Shown piece by piece: positions 10,446 to 22,619 of a DNA stretch of 64,000 bases. Positions within the stretch are counted from its first letter, which is position 1; every line of letters begins with the position of its first letter. The position numbers were made by a program, and so were the translations under genes. The stretch is from Metallyticus violacea (Eukaryota; Arthropoda; Insecta; Mantodea; Metallyticidae): positions 77,972,001 to 78,036,000 of the forward strand of contig CM060831.1 in assembly GCA_030762175.1 (NCBI GenBank), given 5' to 3'. Below the pieces are notes generated by a model. That model made no database searches. It was not told the DNA's origin and saw nothing but the letters and a program-made list of their open reading frames with translations.

Positions 10446-11867
10446 CTCTTCGGGACAGGCTTCCCTTTTTATGATAATATTTTGGTTGTATAAATTAATT
10501 GGCGAGTTGCGCCGAGTAACTTTTGGTTCTAAATTTAATCAGCCAGCGAGGATGCACTAAACTGTATATTATTTAATTAAATGGAACAAGGTACTAATTT
10601 AAAATTTGGAAGGAAATCCGTTTCTTGTTGCATTATAATTGCCGCTTTCCGCATGTTTGTTGCTTTGAATACTTCAATTCCACCTTCAGTGGATTTTTTA
10701 CATTAGCTATTGTAATGCAAATTTTCCTTTTATCTGATCCTTTTTATGTAATAGGTTGTAAAATTTATTTCAGCCAAGTTAACTCTAATTATACTGACTG
10801 TTTTAAAACATTTATTGTAAAGAGCCGTTGCGATTTAATTGTTCGAAAGTTTGGAATAAATTTGTTCTCTCAGTCAATTAATTATTACCGATAATCAATT
10901 ATAAATGTTACCTCTTTTAAAACTACGCTAATTTGTTTATTACAGCACATTATGAGATTTTGGGTGCACTAGCTTCTGATGGTATTTCAGGGTTCTGTTT
11001 TCATTAATAAATTGCGAATAAAATGAAACGATTCTGTTACGTACCCGATTAAAAACATTTTAATTTGCTGTTTTAGATCTTATGGAGGTTTGAAAACAGT
11101 TTATGCAAAGTAACGATCGCGGAAGTTAAATTCCGGACAAGAAACCAGAAAGTGCAAAATATAAAATACTCCAATCGAAGCAAACAGTACACACCAAGGG
11201 CATACTGTATGAGCCTGCCTTTTATCAGAAATTTCTCTTTAAATCTCTTTGATACTGCAACAAACCGATGTATCGGGCCTACAAATGTGCTGAAGCTAAA
11301 AACCATTTACAATTACGGGACGCAGGGAATGAAGACAAATGTCCCTCGCAATATGGGGAACTGTGCAAGCGAAATGTAGCGTGTGTTACATCACAGCAAA
11401 CAAAATTGAGGGCATCAATCTACGCGTTTATTTGTTTAGTTGGGATAAGTGCTAAAACTTTATCATGGAATTAATTGAAACTCCGCGAATGAGAGGCTTT
11501 CGCTGCAGGCATCCTCCACCCTCATCAAAGCGCAAGTGTGCAGGCAGCGTTTAGCGTCTGGACTGAATAACGCACATACGCTAGAGGTAAACAGAGTTAC
11601 GTTCGATAGAGGTATCAAAATATAACAATGCCCCAAAGCAGATGACATGTTCGATGTCATTTGTAGCCATGCGGAATGTGGGAAAACAAGCGTTTTCGCT
11701 TTTTAAACATTTGAAATTGTTTCAAGCGATTATGTCCCATTCGCACAACTCAATCCCAACAGAATATAAACAGCAGGCTTTCTGCTCTGACTTTAAAACA
11801 GTTCTTGTTTGTATCATTTTCCAAATGGTATATGCATATATTATTTGCACATGCAGCGCCATTCAAC
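10446..11867. other. AT-rich sequence with no recognised gene
   Basis: Short frames on both strands, none recognisable. No repeat family of this window is seen here. Confidence 0.55.
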
Positions 11868-11923
<56 letters not shown>

Positions 11924-11937
11924 GGAGGGGGGGGGAG
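11868..11937. repeat. Compound (TA)n-(GA)n-(G)n microsatellite
   Basis: About 17 TA units are followed by about 10 GA units and a G-rich run, directly abutting the left end of the deleted transposon at 11.9-12.6 kb. Confidence 0.93.
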
Positions 11938-12559
11938 TTGTCTACAATGTATACACACTTCAAGCAAAGAAAAAACTATTAACATAACAAAACTGAATTC
12001 ACACAAACAGAAAATAATGAGCACTAATCATCTTAGACTTTTACAGTTACAACACTTGCTCAAAATGTCCAACATCGGCGTGGATATACTTCTGATTACG
12101 TTGAACTACTGATGGAGCAACGATTGCGAAAGTGTCCTCAGCATATGCCGTTTCATTTCTTCCAGAAGTATTGCTAGTATAGCTACGGTATAGCAGTATT
12201 TTCTACGGTAGACGGTACCATGAATCTCAAATTTGTCTGGAATGCATGCAAGTGTATTGTTTTCCAATACACTTCAAAATTGCTTTCCGCTGTTCAAACA
12301 ATAACCTTGGCTCCATTTTGTTGTAGAACGCTAGCATTACGCAATGTGAGTCACATCTCTTTACAGAACATCATACGATAATCTTGGCTTCATTTGTTCA
12401 TTGCTGATTTACCTGTCGCATAGCAATGCTATCATAATATATGTGAGTCACATCTGTTTACTACACATACTACACATTACTGTTGTTTTTCGGTTGTACT
12501 TTGAAATATATTAAATAGATCTACTATGAAAGTGTGTATACACTTTTTGGCACCCTCGG
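11938..12559 (-). mobile_element. Internally deleted IS630/mariner-like transposon, second family
   Basis: The inverted ends share GTATACACACTT. The right end read inward is GGGTGCCAAAAAGTGTATAC and the left is GGGAGTTGTCTACAATGTAT, with TA directly outside the right end (12560-12561). On the minus strand the transposase N-terminus MEPRLLFEQRKAILKCIGKQ (near 12315) and the C-terminal VGHFEQVL (near 12070) are separated by only about 250 bases. The catalytic core is therefore gone. An internal segment around AATGTGAGTCACATCTNTTTA occurs twice (about 12343 and 12441). It is non-autonomous. The left boundary is blurred by the G run. Confidence 0.68.
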
Positions 12560-12561
12560 TA

Positions 12562-15328
12562 TATTTAACGTGGATATCATATCTTCGTTGTTTATTATTC
12601 AATGCTTGTGCACACTTTTAACATTTATACCATGCGTTTGTTCTATTTTCAAATTTGCTTTTATCTTTGTTTCCTCCGTTCGATTGTAATTTAAGTTCAA
12701 AGGCCATTAAAAATTAGAACAATTGATTATTAAAATGCATTAGCCTTGTGGGAAATATTTGTTTCTGCAGTCTTTAATTTACATTTGTAATGTACATAAT
12801 GTTCTATTTGTTTTTGTACTTCCCCATAATTTTACTGAACCATATTGGAAGTCGAGCACACATATAGTTCATTATAAATCAATTACATACATCAATGCTG
12901 CAAACTTTTTAAATACAATTGAAAGTTTGGGATAGCAAGAGTCTGCAGCTTTCAAACTTTCCTTGACCGCGAGTTTAAAATCCTATATTTGCATCCTATA
13001 TACTTTTAAAAGCTGTTCATAACTGGTTAACAAAATTCAAACATATACACAAACAAGTAGATGCACAATTTTTTCAGTATTTGACTTTTTATTGTGGTGT
13101 ATGCTTACACAACAGTAAAATCAAAATAGTATATTATATTCAAAAAGCACGTAAACAATTAAATATTAATATTAATAATAACTTACAATATATAAAACAT
13201 TCTAGATCATTTTCAATTTCGTCCGATTAGAATTAAATTTATATCAGTTACAACCCTCATATATCAAGTTAACAGAAGAAAATTGTATTCCGAGTTCTGA
13301 TTCTAGTTTTTCGAGATGGTTTCTACACTTAAAGGTTTTAAGTAAGGCTTAAAAACTTTCACGGACTTCTTTGATAGTACGTGCAATCTGAGGCAGGCGA
13401 CCCCCAGCCTGAGCAGTTCGCTGTTATCAAGAACGTTAGTACAAGGGGTGTTTTGCCTGGTCGGATTACCCCGTTGAAAACTCCCTTCGGAACAAATAGT
13501 CGCATTCAATTTGGTTATGTTCTCCTTATCTCAATAAAACATTTTCTATCATCTTTCGTTTTTTCCTAATTCACTGTATGTATCAATAAGTTCGTAATAG
13601 TACTGTAGCGTTTCGTGGACTTCATAGACTCCACTGAAGAAGTCCTACATGCTTTTTTTGGAACCAATTTACAATGTACTCGTATCATTGGAGGCAAAAT
13701 ATAATTTGATAATATACCGGCATATGAATCCAAACCTCTCGACAAATATGTACGGTGCGCAAGATTTATTTTATGAGGAGGAAGATGAAATAACAGCCTG
13801 GAGGTGCCGAGAGCGTATTTACCCACTTGGACTTCGCCACTGCAAAGGACGAGGTGTAAAGGGTAAGGAAATGACATTCTTTTGAGAACCCCCTTAGTTT
13901 GGTAGGCGGTTAACCTGATGGGATCGATTTTTTCAATACTCAAATATTAAAAAAAGTATAATAAAACAATATAAATAGAAGGCTTTCTGTGAGTTAATTA
14001 ACACACAATTGTTTCTTTTTATTTCGTTTTTATTGTCTGTTATGGTATGTGTTATTTTAACAATCTGTTTATGATCATTTCAACCTTGGTGGTAATAAAT
14101 ACACCCAATGCCGGATAGATGACGTTAGTTTACCCACATATACCAGTACTATTTACAACCTAATAATTTATTTTTAATTCTAAACTGGGGACGTTCTGTG
14201 TAAGAAAGCGTTCCAATAGAAAATGAAACGAAAAACTCAAGTACACCAACGCACGAGAGTCGAGAACCGCAATGTCATCAACTTACCCGGTTGTTTTTTA
14301 TTACTTCATTGTTTTTAATGGCAAATATAATGAAAAATTTAATGGGATATTCTTTATCTCGGAACCCAAATATTTCCTTTTTGTGCACCTGATCATGTAA
14401 CAACTTTTTGACATTTGCTGCATTCAATGACCATAGAAAACAATTTTGTATTAGAAAACAGAACCAATCCTCTTTGCAGAATATATCATTAAAGCATTGA
14501 TAACAAATTAATAAATTAACATTAGCTACCAAGCGAATTAGTAGAACTTGATAATATTCATTTGTTCTGAAACAAATATCAATACTAAAGAACTTAAATA
14601 TCCTCAAATTTTTTTCTGTTCATCCAATGCCGTTAAGCGCCATGAGATTTTGATAATTGATCCTTTTCAGCGTGGGCTAAATTTTCTTGCTGCAAATCAA
14701 TCTTCGCTAACAACAATAGTATACAAAATAAATAAACAATCTCCATCGATATAATGACATAAGTATAATAAAATAAGAGCTTTACTTTGGACTAATTAAT
14801 GACAAAATATACATTAATATTTTTTTATTTTATTAATATCCTTTTATTATTCCGATATCTAAAATTTGTGCATAGATCTTGTTTATAATATTATGCACTT
14901 ATTGCATTCGTAAAAATTATATAATAATTTACCTTTCTTTTATTTATATATTTTCTTTTATTTATATATTTCCTTTTCTCAATATGTACAATAAATATAT
15001 TTCAGCTATCTTTAATGTTAAAAAGCGAAAGTTTTCACCAAAAAATGTCATGTGTTTATATTTTTTGCACAATATTATGTGTACACAATGACTTAGATCA
15101 ACAAATGTCTTGGCCTAGAGGAAAGAACCTAAATCATAACATAGTTATTTTCACCTTTGGGGCAGTATACTTAATGGGAACGTGTCGTCAATAGGATCGG
15201 CTGCAATATATAATTTCAAACATGCTTAGACCATGTTGAAGCGGCCGCCATTAAACATTATTAGAAAGAAAGAAAGAGAGAGAGAGAAAAAAAATGACTT
15301 GCAATGTATAAGCCGGTATTGTACAAAT
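12562..15328. other. AT-rich sequence, no supported gene
   Basis: Mostly low-GC sequence. An 18-base unit (TTCTTTTATTTATATATT) is repeated twice at 14936-14971, and a GA-rich run lies at 15263-15294. An open frame at 13649-13885 has no known similarity and is discussed under rejected calls. Confidence 0.5.
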
Positions 15329-15389
15329 TATGAAGGGCGTTCTAAAAATGTGCTCGGCCTGACCATGAAAACACAAAATTTAAGAGATT

Positions 15390-16581
15390 CCCCCTTCCGC
15401 AACATAGTCCCCTTATAAATGAATACATTTACTTCAACCACTTTCGAACTTTTTAATAACCTCAGTAAAATAAGATAAAATAAGCGTCTGTCTCAGGTTA
15501 AACCTCATCATTTGACATGAATCTTCGTCCACCCAGCCATTTCTTCAGGTTGGGGAACAAAAAGTAACCGCTAAGAGCCAAATCCGGTGAATATGGTGGA
15601 TGCACAAGCATTTGAAAGCGAAGTTCATGCAGTTTGGCAGCAACAATCCCAGAAGTATGTGAAGGTGCATTATTGTAATGAAAAAGAACTTTCTCGTAAG
15701 GTATGGACGCAGCCTGAATAGCATCCTTCAGTTGGTCCAGTTGTGAAGCGTAATATTCCCCGGTGATGGTTCTGCCCTTCTCGAGCACCACACCATGAGA
15801 ATCCCAGAAAACCGTAGCCATGATTTTCCTGCAGATAGAACCGTGATTGCTTTCTTTGTTGCACTTTCACCTGTTGCCACCCACTATTTGAACTGCTCCT
15901 TCATCTCTGACGTGCAGTGATGAATCCATGTTTGGAGAAACTCACTGGAATTGCGTTTAAACAAGTCTAAACACACTTACGAAATGTATATTCGAATAAA
16001 AGGAAACAAAAATAAATAAAACACCTAAAAACAAAATAAAAATGCACTAAATTCCAAACAATGGGGTAAAATGAGTAAAATCCCGATTAAACCGCGCCTC
16101 CAAAAATTTGCCACGCATTTTTGGTTCATTGTTAACAAACACGACACTCATCCAGCAGAAAACTTTCTCATACAAAACTTCATGTAAAATGTAGTGGACA
16201 CGGCCATCGAGGTCTTTGCGCGAATAAATCCTTCAAAACAAAGTACTTTCTCACAGGTTGTATATGTCGGTCCTGGTGGTGTAGTGGTAACCATACTTGC
16301 CTTCTAAACGCAAGATCGCGGTTTCAAACCCGGCCAGGATCAATGGATTTTTTCGGGCGTAAAATCCTAAGTATGGCTTCCTTCGGAAGGGAAGTTAACC
16401 GTGGGTCCCATGTCGTACATTTACGGCACGAAAAAGAACCTCAAGCCTGAAAGAAGAGGCCTCCGAGCAAAATTTGTCGGCCGTTTCACGCTCTGAATTG
16501 AATGTGACGCTGATGATCTGAGATGTTAAAGAGCGTCCGTAAATAAATCAAATCAACAACTTGTATTTCAGTTTTGTCCAT
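15390..16581 (-). pseudogene. Mariner transposase, dead
   Basis: A DD34D-type mariner transposase would cut and paste the element in the nucleus. The relic starts at an ATG on the minus strand (16581, reading MDKTEIQ) and is broken by the SINE. It resumes with a decayed HTH-linker piece (HEVLYEKV near 16165), then FLQTWIHHCTSEMKEQFK near 15930, a stop, and a clean frame from 15821 to 15498 containing HYNNAPSHTS and HPPYSPDLALSGYFLFPNLK. All three catalytic aspartates are gone: the segment with the first is deleted before TWIHH, the second is Asn in HYNNA, and the third is Gly in LALSGYF. Much of the N-terminal DNA-binding region is missing. The C-terminal end (CIHL, stop, GDYV) lies near 15400. 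It is non-functional. Confidence 0.9.
16266..16560 (+). mobile_element. SINE family A, full-length, inside mariner
   Basis: The head starts TCGGTCCTGGTGGTGTAGTG and closes with a decayed CCAGGATCAA. The body includes the conserved hairpin around CTTCCTTCGGAAGG, and the tail is TAAATAAATCAAATCAACAA. A probable target duplication is TTGTATAT at 16258-16265 and TTGTATTT at 16561-16568. It lies just after the start codon of the mariner transposase. Confidence 0.93.
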
Positions 16582-16746
16582 TTGGTAGAAATTGCTAACA
16601 CTAGTTTGTTTGCACGATCGCCACAAGAGACTACACCTACACGTCTGAAACTTTACAGCGCGCTATCTAAAGGATGATATTTAACAACTTTGCCATCTTC
16701 ACGACATCTGTGAGTCAGGTTGAGAACTTTCAGAATACCTCTGGTA

Positions 16747-16976
16747 GCATACAACTGTTAACTTAAGTTACAGCTATTTTTCAACCAACTCACTGATATA
16801 CGAATGTCTTTTGATAACTTGTACATGTACTTTTCAATTTGCTTTTAATTTTAGCCTCAGGACATTTTCTTTGCTTTCGAAGTTCATCGTCATCTAGACT
16901 TAGGCACTAGATATCTATATAATTCAGGTCACTGGTGCGGAAGGATGTGAAGATTACGTATGTTGAGATGAATTTT
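16747..16976. other. Short gene-free spacer
   Basis: Nothing recognised. Confidence 0.5.
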
Positions 16977-17090
16977 TAAAAAAATGTTTAACGCCCGTTT
17001 TAACTACTAGGCTATCACTGAAAGGATTTTAGAGGGTGGGGAGAAGAAAGCGTACCAGAAGGTTAGTGTACCTAGGCATCTCCCTTTGTT
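16977..17090 (-). mobile_element. SINE family B, 3' fragment
   Basis: On the minus strand the segment ends CCTAGTAGTTAAAACGGGCG then TTAAACATT, matching the family B terminus (CCCAGTAGTAAAAACGGGCG then TTAAACATC at 2.1 kb). Upstream similarity fades quickly, so this is an old truncated copy and the outer limit is uncertain. Confidence 0.55.
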
Positions 17091-19554
17091 AATGATTTGC
17101 TCAGTCCACACACCTGCTATCGACGAATTCGTGTCTTAGCAACCACAGCCACCCGATAATTTTCGTCTATCTTGAGTCAATAACAAATGTTTAATTTCGA
17201 AGATTATCGGGCGATCCGATATGTAAGGCCGATATGGCGGTGGGGGACTATTGGCCGATAAGCCAGACGACCTACACTACAGCACTTGCAAGAAGATGCT
17301 GGTACTGTCTTCTTTCTCCTCACATCTCTGGCATCTGCTTATGAAATTACCCATTACCTTTGTTAAATTTCTTTTCTTAGTGAGTATTATTCTTTGGTGA
17401 TTCTGTCTGTATAGTGCTGATTTATGAATCGCATGACGAACACTCTGAAACTCGATCATCTGAAAACGTCTTGGTATTTGTCATTAAGTATTCTCAGCAG
17501 ACTTTACTGCACAATTAGCCCTGCATTCTTTCACTGCTCAAACAACACTGTCTGAGGACGTAAGGCTCAAAGCCAACGTAGCAGTTCGGTAAAGGCTGTC
17601 CGCTCCGACTCATGTGACCCGGCTAGCCTTTAGTGATCGCTTATTGGCATCTGTAGTGCCAGGTGTCAAATAGTTTGATGACCGGATATATCAAATGTAG
17701 TATTTGTTTTTGGCAATATTTTCAAATGCCTTTAACACATGGAAAATGTCAGTAATGCAGAAATTTTTAAAAACAGTACAGTAGCTCATTTCAAATACAT
17801 ACATAGTCGGGCATATCCTTCAGCTTCTGTACTGTTGTTAGACATTTTTCTTTGCACTTCGATATTATTGAACTTCTCCCCACCTCGTCGGTACGAAAAT
17901 GTTTCACCTGATATACAGCAGTTCGACACCAGTCTTGAAGATTAGTTTGATAATTTCAGAGTCTACGTATACAAATGCAGTTATACGTGATCTGTCACAA
18001 CGAAATATTAGAAGAACATTTGTTTTTATCACGATAGCTGTCTTTATCAAAACTTAATGCTTTTGTATCTAAGAATTGCTCTATTTCTCCCTTTCCTAAA
18101 CCCTTTTAAGATCTGAGCTACACTTCCTTACTTTTTCAGATCCATGTGCACAAAAGAATCGTAACAATATTATTCGGCGATGTTTTTGAAAAGAATTAAA
18201 TCTAGAAGAGTAATTCATGACGTTAAAAAAAAAAATCTAGATGAAACTCCAAGAGTGCCAATAATTTAAAATAAAATAATTTATTCCAAATTAATTAGTG
18301 TGAAATTCATATTATAGCTAAATTTTGTATCGAAAGAAGAATGAAAAAATTTCTTCAACATAATGAGAATATACAGTTGTGTTTTAACGACAATTATTCT
18401 AGAAAGAACGCACTTGCGGTTTTCTTCTGGTCTGTGTCACTATACAATTTAAAACGAACGTTGAACTGTTTCTTCTATGGATGCCCGTGTTTTGTTTCCT
18501 TTAAACAAAGCAATTGTTTGCTACCGCTTGGCGAATACACAAAGAATGCTTTCTTAAAACTTACATTACGCATGCATGATAAGGTCAAATTTCCCGTGTC
18601 CATAGTGCATTTCTCATAGGCAGAGACGACTTTAAGGAAGTAGTTATTACATTTAACGACCTCTCGAGACCTCTCCCTCCCACATGGTTGGAAGGAACAT
18701 TAGCTTCTAAATGGAGGCATCCGTCGTATTGCCACATCCAGCATGTGTACTTCTCTGAGATGATAGCTGAAGTCGATGTAGTGCAGCAAAGTTAATTACG
18801 TTCCCAGAAGAAAACCAGGGCAAAATTATATATAGCTACAGTAATTGTGTACTCAGAGTAAAAACATTGCATTTAGTTTCCCACCGATTGTAAATACGCA
18901 CTAGGCACAGCAGCGCACTTTCTTTTGAGTAATGACTAATCCACGTACCACAATGCACCTCGCGATATGCCCTTGTGATGCTATTGTATTTAGTAACATG
19001 GAGCTTTAGTTCGAGGAGGGCAGCAAAAACCAATTCAAGTAAATTAGGAATCACACTGTATCTTTTGAGTACCAGAAAAAAACGGGGTTGCCTCTAAAAA
19101 GGCTTTTTTTTTTAATAAATGAAACCACGTATTGAGAACCTTTAAGGAGTTTTGAAACAAAAGCTGAACAACTGCGCAAGGAATGAAATTATATTTTTAT
19201 TTCATTTTCCAAACGAATGATATATGTATTTCTTTCTAGCAATTAACCCTAATATAAACGACTTATATAACTTAACAATTATAACAATCAGCTTACGAAA
19301 TTGTTAGGAGTAGAGTGGTCCGCGGAAACTTTTAACTTAAAAAAGTAGTTCCCATTTAAAAATAAGGTGCGTTGCAAAATGACGAGAGAAACTGATGAAT
19401 CTCGTCATGTAAAGAGAAACACTGAAATCAAATATATTTTAAATTAAATATATCAAATTATATGATCAGTTACAAAACAGATGCTTTCCTTTCAGTCACT
19501 TGCAAAATGGTGAGATTACTTCTCATTAATACGGCTAATTCCTGTACACTGGCA
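17091..19554. other. Gene-free sequence
   Basis: No repeat family of this window and no convincing exon. Frames at 17277-17459 (minus) and 18341-18619 (plus) have no recognisable similarity. Confidence 0.5.
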
Positions 19555-20040
19555 TATCGCGATAAACTAACCTGTAAATTATTCATTCCCCATATTGATG
19601 TGCCATTCCATGACATCTACACTTTTGTGGCAAAACCATTCCCTTGTGGATGTTGCATTGTCCTACTGAAATATCCAATTTTCTCTCTGCAACAGGTGAA
19701 AAGTGTTTCAAGCAGTGTCTGGCTTCCACACAAACTGCAGGAAACACAAGACGTACTTTCTCCCCAGCCATCAGACACTTTCTTCCTTGTTGCTTCTCTT
19801 CTGAGGTCATGTCAATAGTATGCACATCCACCAGGATCGTCCAAATTGAATTTCTTTAATACGCTTCCGTTCTTCCTCCAGGTGACGTGTTCTTTAGCCC
19901 AGTTAACCCGACTCTGTTTATTTGCTTGCCTGACTATCTCGGACAACGATAATTTGTGAGCATTGACAGTGGAAATTTTTGTGTACTTTTCGTTTCTTTT
20001 GTCAAGGCGCGAGTTTTGGAGGTCTCCCAAGCGACTTTCT
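19555..20040 (-). pseudogene. Tc1-like transposase relic
   Basis: On the minus strand, SRVNWAKEHVTWRKN is followed a few residues on by KKFNLDDPGGCAYY and, in a shifted frame, HDLRREATRKKVSDGWGES. This matches the order known for Tc1/Tc3-type transposases: the NWAKEH..W segment before the first catalytic Asp, then KFNLDGPDGWAYYWHDLR. The Asp-Glu of the usual SDEKKFNLDG is missing. About 250 bases later a decayed QQDNA-like stretch (SRTMQHPQGNGFATK region) and an MSWN segment follow. There are several stops and frameshifts. No inverted ends could be placed. Confidence 0.72.
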
Positions 20041-21300
20041 CATTACATATGATTTCCTAGCTTCTGGAAGTTATTTATCACGTTTAGTAATCTTCCCAGT
20101 CTTGTTGCTATTTACCGATGCGAAAATCCTTGCTCTTTATAGTCTTTAACCTAACCTTATTTGAAGATAGACAACCCTGCCTTCCGACCGCCATTATTTT
20201 TATTACTATCACAAACGTTCCTATCTCCTTCATAAAATTGTTAGGGTTTTTAATCATATGTTTTGCTCGTATCGTTATTTCCACTTTCAGGATTTACGTT
20301 GGTTGATATATGTATAAATAGTCATTGCTGGTGCTTGTTGTATATTATTGTTCTTTCATTTTATTTTTTTCTCTTTCTTCTTAAGTTAATGTTTTTCATT
20401 ATTCACATTTATAAATTAATATACATTTATTTATATACATTATATTTGCAGCGGTATTAACGAAGCGGTTAGGTTGGCAATGTATAAGAATGGAGGGAAA
20501 GATTTGGAAAAATAAAATTTGATTTGATGGGTTATATGGAATGTTATTTCTTCCTCTCCGATGATTGGTTTCCCCTGGCTTATATTTGCCACGGCTGTTG
20601 AGACTCTGTTGCCGGATATTTTTATGGTCCCGTGACCATAGTGGAAGGAGTATATGGAGATTGATAAGATTTCTCGTTATAGGAGATGAAATACAATTTA
20701 TTGTTCATAAACTATTCCACATAAAATGTATTGCCGTGATTTTCTGGAGAATATGTGCCACTTTCGCACAAACTATGACGATCATTGTGACGTTTCTTAA
20801 TTTGATAAAAACTGATTCTGAAATCAACTAATTCTGAGATGCAACTGAATTCAATTAATAAAGCCCTTCCACTGATAACGCCCCGCTGAATACTCTTGCA
20901 AAATTGATTGCGGGTCGCAAAATTACAAGATTAAATAAACATGGCCTACGTGACTTTTTACATGTACATATCGACTCAAGCTGCTAGCTTCTTCCCTTGA
21001 AGAGGTTATCGACCTGTCTTTCTTCCCTGTAGTTGTCTCATGATTTATTATGCCTATCCTACTTTACAATTCCCTAACAGTATACAAATAAACATCTTAC
21101 TCAAGAATTCTCCAGAAAACATCTTTACAAATATTGTTACAATAGGCAACTGAAATTCCCAGGTCAGATTTTATGGCAGGGGTAGCTTTCTGCACCCTGG
21201 CAAGAAGTAGCATTTTACACACAATAATTCAATACTTGTACAAGAAATAAAATTGCATTACACTCATGATTATAATAAGGAAGTTACATAAAATTACTTG
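20041..21300. other. Gene-free AT-rich sequence
   Basis: No recognised element or exon. Confidence 0.5.
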
Positions 21301-21429
21301 CTATAATTAGTATAATTAAATATGGGGGTGACAGCTCATAAATACTGACTGTCTCATGTTTTACATGGTTTATATGTGTATGAGCATTATCAACTTTATT
21401 GTGAATGTTGTGATTGCAATATTGCCGCT

Positions 21430-21520
21430 ATAAATTCATACAATTATTATTAGATTGATAGAGCAGAAGAGAAGGCCTAATGGCCCTAGCTCTGTCAGAA
21501 TAAACAAATAAATAAATACT
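21430..21520 (+). mobile_element. LINE 3' tail, 5'-truncated copy
   Basis: GATAGAGCAGAAGAGAAGGC then CTAATGGCCCTAGCTCTGTC leads into an AATAAACAAATAAATAAATA tail. The 3' end of the LINE relic at 34.9 kb has the same arrangement (TAGAGTGGAAGATAAGGC, CCTTGGCC, then GGATAAATAAAT). No coding sequence is attached here. The upstream limit cannot be placed. Confidence 0.6.
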
Positions 21521-22615
21521 TAATCGTGCACAAGGGTGCTCACTCCACAGATGCAGAATGGCGTTTTTCGTACTAAGGTCACAAAGTATCTTAACATTTT
21601 GCTGCAGGACTATTTTCTGTCTTCCGACCTGTGTGCAACAAATGCACATTATTGTAACTAGCTCTACGATTGAGGTTATGTCTTTTCATGTATTCAAGTT
21701 CACACATATTTGACTCAATTTTTTTTTCTATAAATGACGAGTTTTATAAATTGGTCTTATGATTTTGCAACAACTTTAGTTGGAGAAAGTTTGCTTTAAA
21801 ATAAAGTAATATATTATTTTTAGGGACGTTCTTTATATAAAAAAAATGTTCCGATCTAGTAAGCATCGTATTTTATTTTCTATGCAGGTAGAATGAACGC
21901 TTTATTATAATAGCAAAGGAAAAATACAAGTATAAACAATGAAAACTGCATTAGTTTCTGCCTCATTAAACAGCAAACATACCTCCCACCAAAACAGAAA
22001 AATGTCAACAAATTTTGGAAACTATAAATAATTTAACATCACCATACATGTGACGGTGTTCTTCTGTAATATTGGGCTGTCTAAGAAATATCAGTGTTTC
22101 AGTTCGGTGTTTTATAAAATTGTAACGTTAACATCAATCATTAAGTGCAATCCACTTCCTTTACATTAGGTTAATAGCTAGTAGGAAACATATGTCATTA
22201 ACAGAGAAAATTAAATAAAATATAATTTCAGTATATTAATGAAATGGATGAACCTGCCAATCCTTTTACAGTTCAGCGTTTGTTTTCAAACTTCATAAAG
22301 ATGTTTTAAACGTGATTTCATTTAAAAAAAAAAAAAAAAAAAAAGTAGAGGTAATTGTAATACTTTTCTTTAGTTTGGCACAGGGTGCCTTGGTTATTAT
22401 TGTTTATTGAGAGCATGTGTCAGCCGTTAATACACAATCATAAAATGGAGGTAACAAAGCGTGAGACAGTGTCCTACTGGAAATAGTATTAAAAAGCTGC
22501 TGTCGTCGCGGCTGGAAGAATATGGGAGTGGAGGGAGGTGTCATCGGGGAGCGTGTAACACAACAATGGCCCTGCATTTCAACAATGTAGAGGCAAACAC
22601 TAAAGGTTCACCACG
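21521..22615. other. Gene-free AT-rich sequence
   Basis: Contains an A run at 22324-22344. Nothing else recognised. Confidence 0.5.
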
Positions 22616-22619
22616 TCCC

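Larger units (their letters stand above)
15331..16744 (-). mobile_element. Mariner transposon, decayed, carrying a nested SINE
   Basis: Both ends are visible. The left end (15331) contains GGGCGTTCTAAAAATGTGCT then CGGCCTGAC. The right end read inward from 16744 contains GAGGTATTCTGAAAGTTCTC then AACCTGAC. TA dinucleotides flank both sides (15329-15330 and 16745-16746), the mariner/Tc1 target duplication. A family A SINE interrupts it at about 16266-16560. Subtracting the SINE leaves about 1.1 kb, shorter than a usual mariner of about 1.3 kb, consistent with loss of N-terminal coding sequence. Confidence 0.9.

Noticed and set aside
13649..13885. 78-codon frame ending near a donor-like GGTAAGG, considered as an exon
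   Set aside because: No recognisable family, no clear branch point or acceptor in phase, and a longer frame runs on the opposite strand. One splice-like word is expected by chance.
16267..16340. Possible stand-alone tRNA gene
   Set aside because: It is the tRNA-like head of SINE family A. The anticodon arm is degenerate and the SINE body follows directly.
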